Notes: generated from the letters alone by a model not told the origin. DNA of 64,000 nt from Pseudomonas segetis (GCF_900188155.1 NZ_FZOG01000004.1:62001-126000), one strand, 5' to 3'. Shown: positions 1-10,220, numbered from the stretch's first letter. Program-made: numbers and translations.

Positions 1-559
1 TCAGCCAGGCGGTATCGCGGCATGAACCCGATGCATTCTCCAGGGTTTGCTCAGGGGTCTGTACACCTGGTTCCATGCGGATCAGGTACTTGATATCGCC
101 CGCCAGGCGCTGGTTGATCGCCACCAGAAAATCAATGCTCGGCAATGGCTCGCGGGAAATACCTGCCAGGTACTTCGCAAATAATGGTGTGCTTGGCAAG
201 GTCACCAAATAAGGTGCCAGCTCGCGCTGCTCGCTTTCGGTGTACTTGAACGGGATTTTTTCCGCGTAGGGTTCCAGAAAGAAATCGAACGGATTGAAGA
301 CCGCCATCTCCGCAACCAGGTCGACCTCGACTTTCAGCTCGCGCGTTTTTTCCGGAAACACCAAACGCGCCAGGTAATTGCCCTGCGGGTCCTGCTGCCA
401 GTTGATAAAGTGCTCGCCAGGCTCGACGTTCAGCGCATAGGAAAGCACCCGGGTGCGGCTATGCGGAGCTGGACGTAAACGCACAATCTGCGGGCCCAGG
501 TTAACGGCCCGGTCATACCGGTAATGGGTAACATGATGTAATGCGATATGGATCGACAC
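1..559 (-). CDS. Transglutaminase-like protein, N-terminal part (runs off left edge)
   Basis: About 186 codons are present on the minus strand, starting at a GTG (559) preceded by GGAGG. The protein opens with a beta-rich segment containing HHVTHYRYDRAVNLGPQ and LRPAP, typical of the bacterial transglutaminase N-terminal domain. The window edge falls just after GSCRDTAW, which matches the catalytic-cysteine motif of the transglutaminase core. The rest of the core, with the expected His and Asp, lies outside. Such proteins are often paired with circularly permuted ATP-grasp or alpha-E proteins in Pseudomonas, but no neighbour on that side is visible. The substrate is unknown. Confidence 0.85.
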   Translation of the reverse strand, partial: MSIHIALHHVTHYRYDRAVNLGPQIVRLRPAPHSRTRVLSYALNVEPGEHFINWQQDPQGNYLARLVFPEKTRELKVEVDLVAEMAVFNPFDFFLEPYAEKIPFKYTESEQRELAPYLVTLPSTPLFAKYLAGISREPLPSIDFLVAINQRLAGDIKYLIRMEPGVQTPEQTLENASGSCRDTAWL

Positions 560-897
560 AGCGGGCCTCCTGCTAGCCTGAGCGATAAACATGCTGCGCA
601 AAACTTATGCCAGGGCCCTACTCCGTGGGTGTTCGAACCCAGGGCCAAGCGTTGAAGCACCAGAATCGCGCAGCCACGCATCTGCCACCGATCATACGCA
701 CAAAATAAGGTCCACAACCGGCGACTTGGCTCGAAACACAAGATTGGCTGATGGCCATTGCAGTTTAAAGATACAACCCAAGCTGTTATTCGTATCAGGC
801 TGGCGCGCCTTGACGATGTTAACCATCAAGCATTCGCAAACTACGCAGCCGCGCACGCATCCGGTAACATCAGCAGACTCACGAAAAGAGATGCGGC
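560..897. other. Divergent intergenic region with no supported gene
   Basis: This 338-base gap separates the transglutaminase gene (leftward) from cbrX (rightward) and must hold both promoters, but no convincing -35/-10 pair was found. A nested inverted repeat lies at 613-646: outer arms GGGCCCT/GGGCC around inner arms TGGGT and ACCCA with loop GTTCGA. Its inner part looks superficially like a tRNA T-arm, but no tRNA body surrounds it. An open frame through the region has no ribosome binding site or recognisable protein. Confidence 0.5.
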
Positions 898-1074
898 ATG
901 TATATCTATCGACTCGTGCTGATTCTGGTGGTGGGAATTTACCTGTTTTCCCCGGCCATCATGGATTGGTGGATTGACCCCAACGGTGCCTGGTACCGAC
1001 CTTATCTGCTTTGGCTGATTCTGATCGTGGTGACATTTATTCTGCAGAGTCAACGAGATGCCGATGAGCTTTAG
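898..1074 (+). CDS. cbrX: CbrX small membrane protein, coupled to cbrA
   Basis: This 58-codon ORF starts at ATG 898 and encodes two hydrophobic segments, roughly residues 4-22 (LVLILVVGIYLFSP) and 34-51 (YLLWLILIVVTFIL), so it should be a small inner-membrane protein. It overlaps the cbrA start (ATG 1058 or 1064), which implies translational coupling. Pseudomonas genomes carry a short ORF named cbrX at exactly this place, reported to be co-transcribed with cbrA. Its molecular role is not established. A modulator or coupling ORF for CbrA is an inference from position. Confidence 0.8.
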   Translation: MYIYRLVLILVVGIYLFSPAIMDWWIDPNGAWYRPYLLWLILIVVTFILQSQRDADEL

Positions 1075-4012
1075 TCTTGGCCAGCTGATACTCATCAGTG
1101 CCGCTTACCTGCTCATGCTGTTTGGCGTGGCCTGGGCCAGCGAGCACGGTTTGATCCCGCGTAAAATCATCCGCCATCCGCTGACCTATACCCTTTCCCT
1201 GGGTGTATACGCCAGCGCCTGGGCGTTCTATGGCACGGTTGGCCTTGCCTACCAATATGGCTATGGTTTTCTCGCCAGCTACCTGGGGGTTTCGGGCGCC
1301 TTCCTGCTGGCGCCGGTGCTGCTCTACCCGATATTACGTATCACCCGGACCTACCAGCTATCCTCGCTTGCCGACTTGTTTGCCTTTCGCTTCCGCAGCA
1401 CCTGGGCCGGCGCGCTGACCACCATTTTCATGTTTATTGGGGTATTGCCGCTTCTCGCCCTGCAGATCCAGTCAGTGGCCGACACCATCAGCATTCTTAC
1501 CCACGAGCCCATGCAGGCACGTGTTGCGATCAGTTTCTGCGTGCTGATCATCCTGTTTACCATTCTCTTTGGCGCACGCCACATCGCAACGCGAGAAAAG
1601 CATGAAGGCCTGGTTTTCGCCATTGCGTTCGAATCGGTGGTCAAGCTGGTGTCGATCAGCGCCATCGGTCTCTATGCACTCTATGCGGTATTTAACGGCC
1701 CCCACGATCTGGAACAGTGGCTGGTGCAGAACCAGGCAGCCCTGACCAGCCTGCATACACCGCTGCAGGAAGGCCCTTGGCGCACCTTGCTGCTGGTGTT
1801 TTTCGCCTCTGCGATCGTAATGCCACACATGTACCACATGACCTTTACCGAGAATATCAACCCACGGGCAATGGTTAGCGCCAGCTGGGGCCTGCCGCTG
1901 TTTCTACTATTGATGAGCCTGGCCGTCCCCCTGATTCTCTGGGCGGGACTCAAGCTCGGTGCGACCACCAATCCCGAATACTTCACCCTTGGCCTGGGCA
2001 TGGCGGTCAATAGCCCGACACTGGTACTGATCGCCTATGTCGGTGGTTTATCAGCCTCCAGCGGCCTGATCATTGTCACCACCCTGGCGCTCTCGGGCAT
2101 GCTGCTCAACCATGTGGTGCTACCGCTGTACCAGCCCCCGGCCGAAGGCAATATCTACCGTTGGCTGAAATGGACCCGACGCGCCCTGATCGTCTTGATC
2201 ATCATGGCCGGCTACGGTTTCTACGCCCTGCTGCGTGCCGAGCAAGACCTGGCCAACCTGGGCATAGTGGCCTTTGTCGCTACCCTGCAGTTTCTTCCGG
2301 GGGTGCTCTCGGTTTTGTACTGGCCAACGGCCAATCGACGCGGTTTTATAGCCGGGTTGCTGGCAGGCATCATCGTCTGGGCCGTCAGCATGCTGATGCC
2401 ATTGCTCGGCAACCTGCAGAACATCTACCTGCCTGTCGTAGAAATAGTTTATGTGCTCAACGACAGCAGCTGGCACCTTGCCGCAACCGGCTCACTCGCC
2501 GCCAACGTGTTGGTCTTCACCCTGGTCTCGCTGTTCAGCGAAGCCAGCGAGGAAGAAAAAAGTGCCGCACAAGCCTGCGCCGTGGATAACGTACGCCGTC
2601 CACAGCGCCGTGAACTGCTGGCTGCATCACCACAAGAATTTGCCACACAGCTTGCCAAGCCCCTCGGTGCCAAGACTGCTCAACGGGAAATCGAACAGGC
2701 GCTGCGCGACCTGCACTTGCCCTTCGACGAAAGCCGCCCGTATGCCCTGCGCCGATTGCGTGACCGTATCGAAGCGAACCTGTCAGGCTTGATGGGGCCC
2801 AGCGTGTCACAAGACATAGTCGAAACTTTCCTACCCTTCAAAAGTGGCAGCGAAGCCTATGTGACCGAAGACATACACTTTATAGAGAGCCGCCTTGAGG
2901 ACTACCACTCACGCCTGACCGGTCTTGCAGCAGAGCTTGATGCACTGCGCCGCTATCACCGCCAGACCCTGCAGGAGCTGCCAATGGGGGTGTGTTCGCT
3001 GGCAAAGGATCAGGAAATCCTGATGTGGAACAAAGCCATGGAGGAACTGACAGGAGTGCCCGCACAGCGCGTGGTTGGGTCACGCCTGGGCACCCTGGGC
3101 GAGCCTTGGCGCAGCCTGCTGATGGACTTCATCGAATTGCCCGACCAGCACCTGCACAAGCACCGCCTGAGTGAAGACGGCATGATTCGCTGGCTCAGCC
3201 TGCATAAAGCCGCCATTATCGAACCCCTGGCGCCCGGCAACAGCGGGCTGGTGATTTTGCTCGAAGACATGACCGACACCCAGGTGCTCGAAGACAAATT
3301 GGTGCACTCCGAACGTTTGGCCAGTATTGGTCGGCTCGCCGCCGGCGTGGCCCACGAAATCGGCAACCCGATCACCGGCATCGCCTGCCTGGCGCAAAAC
3401 CTGCGCGAAGAGCGCGAGGAAGACAGCGAGCTGACCGAAATCAGCCAGCAAATCATCGAGCAAACCAAACGCGTATCGAGAATTGTCCAATCGCTGATGA
3501 GCTTTGCCCACTCGGGCTCCCATCAACACGCCGATGAACCGGTGTGCCTGGCTGAAGTGGCACAAGATGCCATTGGTTTGCTCTCTTTAAACAGGCAAAG
3601 TGTCGAAGTACATTTTTATAATTTGTGTGATTGCGATCACTGGGTCGTGGGCGACCCGCAACGTTTGGCACAGGTGTTGATCAATCTGTTGTCCAATGCC
3701 CGCGACGCTTCATCCGCGAATACTGCCATCCGGGTCAAGAGCGAGGCTTTCGAGCATACCGTTGACCTGATTGTAGAGGACGAAGGGAGCGGCATTCCCA
3801 AGGCGATAATGGACCGTTTATTCGAGCCGTTTTTCACCACAAAAGATCCTGGCAGTGGAACCGGACTCGGCCTTGCGCTGGTCTATTCCATCGTGGAAGA
3901 GCATTATGGACAAATAACAATCGACAGCCCGGCTGATACCGAACTGCAACGGGGCACCCGAATCAGGGTGACATTGCCGCGGCATGTTGAAGCGACGTCA
4001 ATAGCGACTTAA
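1058..4012 (+). CDS. cbrA: CbrA hybrid transporter/sensor histidine kinase
   Basis: This protein of 984 aa is the sensor of the CbrAB system, which controls carbon/nitrogen balance and amino-acid use. Residues 1 to about 490 form a multi-span SLC5 (sodium/solute symporter)-like membrane domain. A cytoplasmic linker follows, then a PAS-like segment (about 635-740), the dimerisation/phosphoacceptor domain with H766 in GVAHEIGNP, and an ATPase domain with N box (LSNARDAS), DEGSGIP and [10 protein letters not shown]. Two starts are possible: ATG 1058 or ATG 1064, the latter giving MSFSLGQ. Both overlap the cbrX stop. cbrB follows after 34 bases. The signal sensed is not visible from sequence. Histidine transport has been reported for related CbrA proteins. 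Confidence 0.95.
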   Translation: MPMSFSLGQLILISAAYLLMLFGVAWASEHGLIPRKIIRHPLTYTLSLGVYASAWAFYGTVGLAYQYGYGFLASYLGVSGAFLLAPVLLYPILRITRTYQLSSLADLFAFRFRSTWAGALTTIFMFIGVLPLLALQIQSVADTISILTHEPMQARVAISFCVLIILFTILFGARHIATREKHEGLVFAIAFESVVKLVSISAIGLYALYAVFNGPHDLEQWLVQNQAALTSLHTPLQEGPWRTLLLVFFASAIVMPHMYHMTFTENINPRAMVSASWGLPLFLLLMSLAVPLILWAGLKLGATTNPEYFTLGLGMAVNSPTLVLIAYVGGLSASSGLIIVTTLALSGMLLNHVVLPLYQPPAEGNIYRWLKWTRRALIVLIIMAGYGFYALLRAEQDLANLGIVAFVATLQFLPGVLSVLYWPTANRRGFIAGLLAGIIVWAVSMLMPLLGNLQNIYLPVVEIVYVLNDSSWHLAATGSLAANVLVFTLVSLFSEASEEEKSAAQACAVDNVRRPQRRELLAASPQEFATQLAKPLGAKTAQREIEQALRDLHLPFDESRPYALRRLRDRIEANLSGLMGPSVSQDIVETFLPFKSGSEAYVTEDIHFIESRLEDYHSRLTGLAAELDALRRYHRQTLQELPMGVCSLAKDQEILMWNKAMEELTGVPAQRVVGSRLGTLGEPWRSLLMDFIELPDQHLHKHRLSEDGMIRWLSLHKAAIIEPLAPGNSGLVILLEDMTDTQVLEDKLVHSERLASIGRLAAGVAHEIGNPITGIACLAQNLREEREEDSELTEISQQIIEQTKRVSRIVQSLMSFAHSGSHQHADEPVCLAEVAQDAIGLLSLNRQSVEVHFYNLCDCDHWVVGDPQRLAQVLINLLSNARDASSANTAIRVKSEAFEHTVDLIVEDEGSGIPKAIMDRLFEPFFTTKDPGSGTGLGLALVYSIVEEHYGQITIDSPADTELQRGTRIRVTLPRHVEATSIAT

Positions 4013-4046
4013 ACCAGCGACCTGAGACCGTCGAGAGACCGAATTA

Positions 4047-5483
4047 ATGCCTCATATTTTGATCGTCGAAGACGAAACCATTATCCGCTCTGCCTTGCGC
4101 CGCCTGCTTGAGCGCAACCAGTACGAAGTAAGCGAAGCCGGATCCGTACAAGAAGCCCAGGAGCGCTTCAGCATCCCCGGCTTTGACTTGATCGTCAGTG
4201 ACTTGCGCTTGCCTGGCGCGCCCGGCACCGAACTGATAAAGCTCGGTGAAGGCACGCCTGTACTCATCATGACCAGCTACGCGAGCCTACGCTCAGCCGT
4301 GGATTCGATGAAGATGGGCGCAGTCGACTACATTGCCAAACCATTCGACCATGATGAAATGCTTCAAGCCGTTGCCCGCATCTTGCGCGACCATCAGGCC
4401 CTCAAGAGCAACCTAGGTGCAACTCCTGAACACACAACTGGTGCGCAACCGGTCAGCGACAAGGCAACCGACACCAGCAACGGCGAGATCGGCATCATCG
4501 GCTCATCACCGTCAATGCTTGAGCTTTACAGCAAAATCCGCAAAGTCGCGCCTACAGACTCCAATGTCCTGATTCAGGGTGAGTCGGGAACCGGTAAAGA
4601 GCTGGTAGCCCGAGCACTGCACAACCTCTCCAAGCGCGCGAAAGCGCCACTGATCTCGGTCAACTGCGCTGCAATTCCGGAAACCCTGATCGAATCCGAG
4701 CTTTTTGGTCACGAAAAAGGTGCCTTTACCGGTGCCAGTGCTGCACGCGCGGGCCTGGTTGAAGCCGCCGATGGCGGTACCTTGTTTCTTGATGAAATTG
4801 GCGAGTTGCCACTCGAAGCGCAAGCGCGACTGTTACGCGTATTGCAAGAAGGTGAAATTCGACGGGTTGGCTCGGTGCAATCACAAAAAGTCGATGTCCG
4901 CCTGATTGCCGCCACCCACCGCGATTTGAAAACCCTGGCCAAAACAGGGCAATTCCGTGAAGACCTTTATTACCGCCTGCATGTAATCGCGCTCAAGCTT
5001 CCAGCCCTGCGCGAACGCGGCAAGGACGTACTGGAAATTGCCCAGGCATTTCTCCAGCGTCAATCGGCGCGCATTGGCCGTAGCGACCTGCACTTCGCCG
5101 CAAATGCCGAACATGCAATTCGCCAGTACCCCTGGCCGGGTAATGTGCGCGAACTTGAAAACGCCATCGAGCGTGCGGTGATCCTGTGCGAAAGCCCGCT
5201 GATTACCGCCGAGCTGCTGGGTATAGATGTTGAGCTCGATGATATGGAGGACGATGACTTCGACAGCAGCATGTCGAACAGCGCCCAGACCAGCAACAAC
5301 AGCCATGAGCCGACCGAGGACCTGTCGCTGGAGGACTACTTCCAGCACTTCGTCCTCGAGCACCAGGACCATATGACCGAAACCGAGTTGGCGCGCAAAT
5401 TGGGCATCAGTCGCAAATGCCTGTGGGAACGCCGCCAGCGCCTGGGGATTCCTCGGCGCAAATCCGGTGCGGTCAACGGCTAA
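4047..5483 (+). CDS. cbrB: CbrB sigma54-dependent response regulator
   Basis: This 478-aa NtrC-family activator is the partner of CbrA. The receiver domain carries the phosphoacceptor D52 in VSDLRLP. The AAA+ domain has Walker A GESGTGKE and the sigma54-contact loop GAFTGA. The C-terminus is a Fis-type helix-turn-helix ([20 protein letters not shown]). It activates transcription from sigma54 promoters, and the nearest candidate target is crcZ immediately downstream. An acidic, Ser/Asn-rich linker (about residues 395-425) separates the AAA+ and DNA-binding parts. The gene ends at a strong terminator that abuts the inferred CbrB binding site of crcZ. Confidence 0.96.
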   Translation: MPHILIVEDETIIRSALRRLLERNQYEVSEAGSVQEAQERFSIPGFDLIVSDLRLPGAPGTELIKLGEGTPVLIMTSYASLRSAVDSMKMGAVDYIAKPFDHDEMLQAVARILRDHQALKSNLGATPEHTTGAQPVSDKATDTSNGEIGIIGSSPSMLELYSKIRKVAPTDSNVLIQGESGTGKELVARALHNLSKRAKAPLISVNCAAIPETLIESELFGHEKGAFTGASAARAGLVEAADGGTLFLDEIGELPLEAQARLLRVLQEGEIRRVGSVQSQKVDVRLIAATHRDLKTLAKTGQFREDLYYRLHVIALKLPALRERGKDVLEIAQAFLQRQSARIGRSDLHFAANAEHAIRQYPWPGNVRELENAIERAVILCESPLITAELLGIDVELDDMEDDDFDSSMSNSAQTSNNSHEPTEDLSLEDYFQHFVLEHQDHMTETELARKLGISRKCLWERRQRLGIPRRKSGAVNG

Positions 5484-5532
5484 GCGCACCAGGCCTGGAG
5501 AGACATTCGAAGGCTGACGGGGTTCCACAGAC

Positions 5533-5579
5533 TGTTACCGTTTCAATACTTAGTAACAAAAGCCGGGAGTTACGGTAAC
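5533..5579 (+). promoter_or_regulatory. Candidate CbrB binding site upstream of crcZ
   Basis: TGTTAC (5533-5538) and GTAACA (5553-5558) form an inverted repeat spaced by 14 bases. A second palindrome, GTTAC-G-GTAAC, follows at 5569-5579. TGTTAC/GTAACA half-sites are the reported CbrB recognition pattern. The sites lie about 105-150 bases upstream of the predicted crcZ start, the usual distance for an enhancer-type sigma54 activator. The second palindrome sits inside the loop of the cbrB terminator. Confidence 0.75.
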
Positions 5580-5597
5580 GTCACCCCGGCTTTTTTG
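5558..5597 (+). terminator. Rho-independent terminator of cbrB
   Basis: The perfect arms AAAAGCCGGG (5558-5567) and CCCGGCTTTT (5585-5594) are followed by a T run. The 17-base loop contains the palindrome GTTAC-G-GTAAC, shared with the CbrB site. Confidence 0.9.
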
Positions 5598-5654
5598 TAT
5601 CTGCCCATGACCCTCAATAATCGTAAGTCGTTGATTTTAAAGGATTCACAAAAG

Positions 5655-5671
5655 CTGGCACGGCAAATGCT
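5655..5671 (+). promoter_or_regulatory. Sigma54 promoter of crcZ
   Basis: CTGGCACGGCAAATGCT matches the -24/-12 consensus, with GG at 5657-5658 and GC at 5669-5670 in the required 12-base spacing. Transcription should begin about 12 bases after the GC, near 5681-5682. Confidence 0.9.
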
Positions 5672-5681
5672 TTATCTATTG

Positions 5682-6058
5682 CACAACAACAATAACAAGC
5701 AGCAAAAAAGATAATAAAAATAAAACGTAACGACTCCAGTACAACAAAAACAACAGGACAGGAGGCGCAGAAAACTGATTCTTTTGGAGAGGATGTGCTT
5801 TTGGGGCTTGCCCCGCGACCAGGTAGAGAACAACAAAACTGCTTATAAGCAGCACCTGAACTGGTTGGATCACGGAACGATCATTGCAATGTCAGCATCC
5901 AAAGAAATCCGTTTGCTACTAACTCCCGACTTGGGAGATTTTCCTAAGGCCTCAGGCCAAAAGGAACGGGCAATTGAACAAAAACAACAAGCCCGAAATA
6001 ATAATAACAATAAAGCACGTAACCATTTAAGAGGGAGCTTCGGCTCCCTCAGTGCTTT
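5682..6058 (+). ncRNA. crcZ: CrcZ small RNA, antagonist of Hfq/Crc
   Basis: This untranslated stretch between cbrB and pcnB lies where crcZ is found in Pseudomonas. It contains about six A-rich CA motifs of the AANAANAA type, near 5683-5698, 5702-5725, 5741-5755, 5828-5838, 5979-5990 and 5996-6014. These are the Hfq/Crc binding elements by which CrcZ titrates the catabolite repression complex. The predicted length of about 377 nt fits known CrcZ sizes. Transcription should depend on the sigma54 promoter and CbrB. The 3' end is placed at the GAGGGAGC-TTCG-GCTCCCTC hairpin and its outer AAAGCAC/GTGCTTT pairing. Open frames across it are not credible genes. Confidence 0.92.
6012..6058 (+). terminator. 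3' hairpin of CrcZ
   Basis: GAGGGAGC (6031-6038), loop TTCG and GCTCCCTC (6043-6050) form a very stable stem. It is flanked by AAAGCAC (6012-6018) and GTGCTTT (6052-6058), which can pair outside it. The T run is poor, so this end may rely on the long stem. Confidence 0.75.
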
Positions 6059-6108
6059 ACGCATTTCGACAATGATTCACCTCCCTCCTACACCATATCC
6101 CCGCATAA

Positions 6109-6117
6109 TGCTAGAAT
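6109..6117 (+). promoter_or_regulatory. Extended -10 promoter of pcnB
   Basis: TGC-TAGAAT is an extended -10 element followed by a CG-rich discriminator. It is correctly placed for a start near 6124 and a leader of about 55 nt before ATG 6179. No good -35 is present, as is common with extended -10 promoters. Confidence 0.55.
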
Positions 6118-6178
6118 CCGCGCCAATCCTGCGGTCAACATTAATTCTGGCCGGCCATTTCGCTATACAGTGCATCCC

Positions 6179-7585
6179 ATGCTGAAAAAGCTGTTCAAGT
6201 CGTTACGCCCTCCTGTACGCAATGCAAAGCATGCGCACAGCACTCCTGTTGTGCTCAATAGCAACCAACACCCTATCCAGCGCGGGCAAATCAGTCGCTA
6301 CGCCATAAGTGTCGTCGAGCGCCTACAAAACGCTGGCTATCAGGCATTCCTGGTCGGCGGCTGTGTCCGTGACCTGCTGCTCGATGTCGAACCGAAAGAC
6401 TTCGACGTCTCGACCAGTGCCACGCCTGAACAGGTACGCGCCGAATTTCGTAATGCCCGGGTTATCGGGCGCCGCTTCAAACTGGTGCATGTGCATTTTG
6501 GTCGCGAGATCATCGAAGTTGCGACCTTTCGCGCCAACCACCCACAGGGTGATGAAGAAGAAAACAGCAACCTGTCTTCACGCAACGAGAACGGTCGGAT
6601 CCTGCGCGACAACGTATACGGCAATCTGGAAGACGATGCCCAACGCCGCGACTTCACCATCAATGCGCTGTACTACGATCCATCCAACGAGCGCATTCTT
6701 GACTACGCCAACGGTGCCCACGATATCCGCAACAACCTGGTACGCCTGATCGGCGACCCGACCCAACGCTATCAGGAAGACCCCGTGCGCATGCTGCGGG
6801 CGATTCGCTTCGCGGCAAAGCTCGACTTTGACATTGAGAAACACAGCGCTGCGCCAATCTACAAGCTGGCGCCGCTGTTGAATGAAATTCCTTCTGCCCG
6901 CCTGTTTGATGAAGTGCTCAAACTGTTTCTCGCAGGCTATGCGGTCTACACCTACGAACTGCTGGTCGACTACGGCCTGTTTGGCCAACTGTTCCCTGCC
7001 TCAGCTGCCGCACTCAAGCAAAACCCGGAGTACACCGACGACCTGATCCACAATGCCTTGGTCAACACCGACCAGCGCATCAAGCAGGGCAAGACCGTAA
7101 CCCCGGCGTTCATCTTTGCCGCGCTGCTCTGGCCTGCACTGCCCGCCCGGGTTCTTCGCTTGCAGGAACGCGGTATGCCGCCGATCCCGGCCATGCAGGA
7201 AGCCGCGCACGAATTGATTGCCGAGCAATGCCAGCGCATCGCTATTCCCAAGCGCTTTACCATGCCTATCCGTGAAATATGGGACATGCAGGAACGTTTG
7301 CCGCGCCGCAGCGGAAAACGCGCCGATGCACTGCTGGACAACCCTCGCTTCCGTGCCGGTTATGACTTCCTGTTACTGCGTGAAAGTGCTGGCGAACAAA
7401 CCAATGGCCTCGGCGATTGGTGGACTCTCTACCAGGACGCCAGTGACAGCGAGCGCCGCAACATGATTCGCGACCTCAGCGCCAAAGATGACAGCGCAGG
7501 CGCACCGCGCAAGCGTCGCCGGACCAACAATCGCCGCAAACGCAACCCGGCGGCCGACAACAGTCCCGCCCAAAGCAACGACTAA
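6179..7585 (+). CDS. pcnB: Poly(A) polymerase I
   Basis: This enzyme of 468 aa adds 3' poly(A) tails that promote RNA decay. The nucleotidyltransferase core is near the N-terminus: LVGGCVRDLLLD, then KDFDVSTSATPEQ with the metal-binding DxD. The RNA-binding part ends in a basic tail (RKRRRTNNRRKR). I chose ATG 6179 (MLKKLFKSLRPPVR), which matches Pseudomonas PcnB. A GTG at 6170 in frame would add three residues. No Shine-Dalgarno precedes either start. folK begins six bases after the stop. The PcnB-FolK-PanBC order is conserved in Pseudomonas. It could be confused with CCA-adding enzyme, but the basic C-terminal tail and context favour PcnB. Confidence 0.95.
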   Translation: MLKKLFKSLRPPVRNAKHAHSTPVVLNSNQHPIQRGQISRYAISVVERLQNAGYQAFLVGGCVRDLLLDVEPKDFDVSTSATPEQVRAEFRNARVIGRRFKLVHVHFGREIIEVATFRANHPQGDEEENSNLSSRNENGRILRDNVYGNLEDDAQRRDFTINALYYDPSNERILDYANGAHDIRNNLVRLIGDPTQRYQEDPVRMLRAIRFAAKLDFDIEKHSAAPIYKLAPLLNEIPSARLFDEVLKLFLAGYAVYTYELLVDYGLFGQLFPASAAALKQNPEYTDDLIHNALVNTDQRIKQGKTVTPAFIFAALLWPALPARVLRLQERGMPPIPAMQEAAHELIAEQCQRIAIPKRFTMPIREIWDMQERLPRRSGKRADALLDNPRFRAGYDFLLLRESAGEQTNGLGDWWTLYQDASDSERRNMIRDLSAKDDSAGAPRKRRRTNNRRKRNPAADNSPAQSND

Positions 7586-7591
7586 CGACTA

Positions 7592-8098
7592 ATGACACGC
7601 GTCTATATTGGCCTGGGCAGCAACCTGGCAACGCCGCAACAGCAACTCAATGTAGCGTTGGCGGCGCTCGCCAGGATTGAGCAAACGCAGCTGGTCGCAC
7701 AATCGAGCTTCTACGCCAGCGACCCGCTGGGCCCAGCAGATCAGCCACGCTACCTCAATGCAGTGGCAGCGCTCGACACTCAACTGAGTCCGCTGCAGCT
7801 ACTGGACGCCTTGCAGGCCATAGAGCTCGAACAGGGTCGTGAACGCAAAGATCAGCGCTGGGGGCCTCGAACACTCGACCTGGACATCCTGTTGTTCGGC
7901 CAGCAAAGGCTCAACGAACCCCGCCTGACCGTGCCGCACTATCATATGCATGCGCGAGCCTTTGTCCTGTATCCGCTCGCCGAGCTTGCCCCTGAGCTGC
8001 AATTGCCGGATGGTCGATCCTTATCCACCTTGCTTGCCCAGTGCCCATTCGAAGGCCTTGAACGCCTGCCAGGCACAGGCCAGTCGTCACCGAAGTAA
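7592..8098 (+). CDS. folK: 2-amino-4-hydroxy-6-hydroxymethyldihydropteridine pyrophosphokinase
   Basis: This 168-aa protein transfers pyrophosphate from ATP to the pterin alcohol in folate synthesis. It shows the start VYIGLGSNL and the HPPK signature RWGPRTLDLDILLFG, with the two Mg-binding aspartates. It starts six bases after pcnB and lacks a clear Shine-Dalgarno, so it is probably coupled to pcnB. folP, the next enzyme of the pathway, lies elsewhere in the window at 39.1 kb. Confidence 0.95.
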   Translation: MTRVYIGLGSNLATPQQQLNVALAALARIEQTQLVAQSSFYASDPLGPADQPRYLNAVAALDTQLSPLQLLDALQAIELEQGRERKDQRWGPRTLDLDILLFGQQRLNEPRLTVPHYHMHARAFVLYPLAELAPELQLPDGRSLSTLLAQCPFEGLERLPGTGQSSPK

Positions 8099-8211
8099 CA
8101 CCTCTTGATAGCGAGCAAAATCGCAGCTTGGAGGCAGTGTTTACGGGCCCGGCAAGCCATCGAGACCGACATCGCAATACAACCTCGGTAACAAGCGGGT
8201 AACACCTGCAA

Positions 8212-8240
8212 TTGACTTAGGGCTTCGTCATCAGGACTAT
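8212..8240 (+). promoter_or_regulatory. Possible sigma70 promoter of panBC
   Basis: TTGACT (8212-8217) and GACTAT (8235-8240) are separated by 17 bases, upstream of panB at 8338. The -35 is good and the -10 moderate. The 239-base gap between folK and panB holds nothing else recognised. Confidence 0.45.
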
Positions 8241-8337
8241 AGGCGTCCCGTTGCCCAGCACCGGTGCAAACCGAGGCCAATGCAGGCCAAATTAGAGCAG
8301 CTATCTGCTTGATAATGCCTGAGTGAGGACAATCTAA

Positions 8338-9138
8338 ATGCCTGATATCACCCTGACTACTCTGCAAAGCCTCAAGCAAAGCGGCGAAAAGATCGCCATG
8401 CTGACCAGTTACGATGCCACCTTCGCCCATGCGGCCAGCCAGGCTGGTGTGGATGTGATACTGGTTGGCGATTCGCTGGGCATGGTCCTACAAGGCCACG
8501 ACAGCACACTGCCCGTAACCACAGCTGAAATGGCTTATCACGTGGCCTCTGTCAAACGCGGCAACCAGGGCGCGCTTATCGTTGCTGACTTGCCATTCAT
8601 GGCCTACGCGACCACTGAACAAACCATGAGCAACGCCGCAAGCCTGATGCAGGCCGGTGCGCACATGGTCAAGCTCGAAGGTGCGCTCTGGCTGGCTGAA
8701 CCCATCCGCCTGCTGGCCGAACGTGGCATCCCGGTGTGCGCGCACCTGGGCCTCACACCCCAGGCTGTAAATGTGTTGGGTGGCTACAAGGTACAAGGCC
8801 GCCAGGAGGCCCAGGCCCGACAAATGCGCGCCGACGCCATGGCCCTCGAACAAGCTGGAGCGGCCATGCTGCTTCTCGAGTGTGTGCCGAGCGAACTGGC
8901 GACTGAAATCACCCAGGCGGTCAATATTCCAGTGATAGGTATCGGCGCCGGTGGCGGCACAGACGGCCAGGTACTGGTGGTCCATGACATGCTGGGCCTG
9001 TCACTCACTGGCCGTGCGCCCAAATTCGTGAAGAACTTCATGGTCGGACAAAATAGCATCCAGGGTGCCCTGACTGCCTACGTCAGGGCCGTCAAAGACC
9101 AAAGCTTCCCAGCTGCCGAACATGGATTCTCTGCATGA
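8338..9138 (+). CDS. panB: 3-methyl-2-oxobutanoate hydroxymethyltransferase
   Basis: This 266-aa enzyme makes ketopantoate from ketoisovalerate and methylene-tetrahydrofolate, the first committed step of pantothenate synthesis. Visible features are the barrel start [13 protein letters not shown], the metal-binding [12 protein letters not shown] and the later KLEGA and [14 protein letters not shown]. Length and order are normal. It overlaps panC by four bases (ATGA), so the two are one translationally coupled operon. Confidence 0.97.
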   Translation: MPDITLTTLQSLKQSGEKIAMLTSYDATFAHAASQAGVDVILVGDSLGMVLQGHDSTLPVTTAEMAYHVASVKRGNQGALIVADLPFMAYATTEQTMSNAASLMQAGAHMVKLEGALWLAEPIRLLAERGIPVCAHLGLTPQAVNVLGGYKVQGRQEAQARQMRADAMALEQAGAAMLLLECVPSELATEITQAVNIPVIGIGAGGGTDGQVLVVHDMLGLSLTGRAPKFVKNFMVGQNSIQGALTAYVRAVKDQSFPAAEHGFSA

Positions 9139-9995
9139 ACACGGTTAAAACCGTTCGCGAATTACGCGCTGCTGTTGCGGCCGCCCGTGCCGAAGGTAAA
9201 CACATCAGCCTGGTCCCGACCATGGGCAACCTCCATGCAGGGCACGTGGCACTGGTCGAGAAAGCCGCTCAACGCAGCGACTTCGTGGTGGCGAGCATAT
9301 TTGTAAACCCGCTGCAATTCGGGGCCAATGAAGACCTCGACAAATACCCGCGCACCTTGGCTGCCGATCAAGAAAAACTGATCAAGGCCGGTTGCAACCT
9401 GCTCTTCACCCCTAGCGTTGAAGAGATGTACCCACAAGGCATGAACGAACAAACCCGGGTCAGCGTCCTCGGTGTTTCCGAAGGCCTGTGCGGCGCCAGT
9501 CGCCCTGGCCACTTCGACGGCGTGGCGACTGTGGTCAGCAAGCTGTTCAACATGGTCCAGCCTGACCTGGCGATCTTCGGCCAAAAGGACTTCCAGCAAC
9601 TGGCCGTCATCCGCACCCTGGTCAACGACCTGAACATGCCAATCCAGATTATTGGCGAACCGACGGTCCGCTCGGCCGACGGTTTGGCGCTGTCGTCTCG
9701 CAACGGTTACCTGAGTGACGAGCAACGCAAGGCCGCAACCGTTCTGTACCGCTCGTTGCAGGAGATGGCCGCGGCACTCAAAGCCGGCGAGCGCGACCTT
9801 GAAAAGCTGATCACTCATGCACAAAGCCAGCACACAGCGGCTGGCTTTCGCCCGGACTACCTTGAAGTGCGTGAGGCCAATACTTTGCGCCCGGTCACCG
9901 CAGAAGACCGTCATCTGGTTATTCTGGTTGCAGCCTTTATCGGTAATACCCGACTGATCGACAACCTGTTGGTCGATCTCGACACGCCCGCATAA
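9135..9995 (+). CDS. panC: Pantothenate synthetase
   Basis: This 286-aa enzyme condenses pantoate and beta-alanine using ATP. The class I aminoacyl-tRNA-synthetase-like fold is signalled by [15 protein letters not shown] (HIGH-type motif) and by the KMSKS-like region [23 protein letters not shown] is the pantoate-binding stretch. The start ATGA overlaps the panB stop. No clear terminator follows in the 225 bases before pgi. Confidence 0.97.
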   Translation: MNTVKTVRELRAAVAAARAEGKHISLVPTMGNLHAGHVALVEKAAQRSDFVVASIFVNPLQFGANEDLDKYPRTLAADQEKLIKAGCNLLFTPSVEEMYPQGMNEQTRVSVLGVSEGLCGASRPGHFDGVATVVSKLFNMVQPDLAIFGQKDFQQLAVIRTLVNDLNMPIQIIGEPTVRSADGLALSSRNGYLSDEQRKAATVLYRSLQEMAAALKAGERDLEKLITHAQSQHTAAGFRPDYLEVREANTLRPVTAEDRHLVILVAAFIGNTRLIDNLLVDLDTPA

Positions 9996-10220
9996 GCATC
10001 CCGCTCATGGATGAGCCTACCCCTGCATCAGTGGCGGGTCTCTAGACAAGTTGCCAGGATAAGCGGCTAAGCTAAAAGCTGCTTGTGCGGCTGGTAACAA
10101 GGCCCGTTCTAGCAGTAACGTAGCAACTTGCAGTTGGCTGGGGTCAACGCAGGATGCAATGAACCTGTGACCGCAACCCTGGACAAACCTACAATTCTCC
10201 ATAAAAGGAAGCCCGCGCCA

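Noticed and set aside
613..646. T-arm-like sequence (GTTCGA loop between TGGGT and ACCCA)
   Set aside because: The loop is six bases and no D arm, anticodon arm or acceptor stem surrounds it, so it is not a tRNA or clear remnant.
5784..6185. A 133-codon open frame across the cbrB-pcnB gap
   Set aside because: It overlies crcZ, its composition reflects the A-rich CA motifs, and it overlaps the pcnB start.
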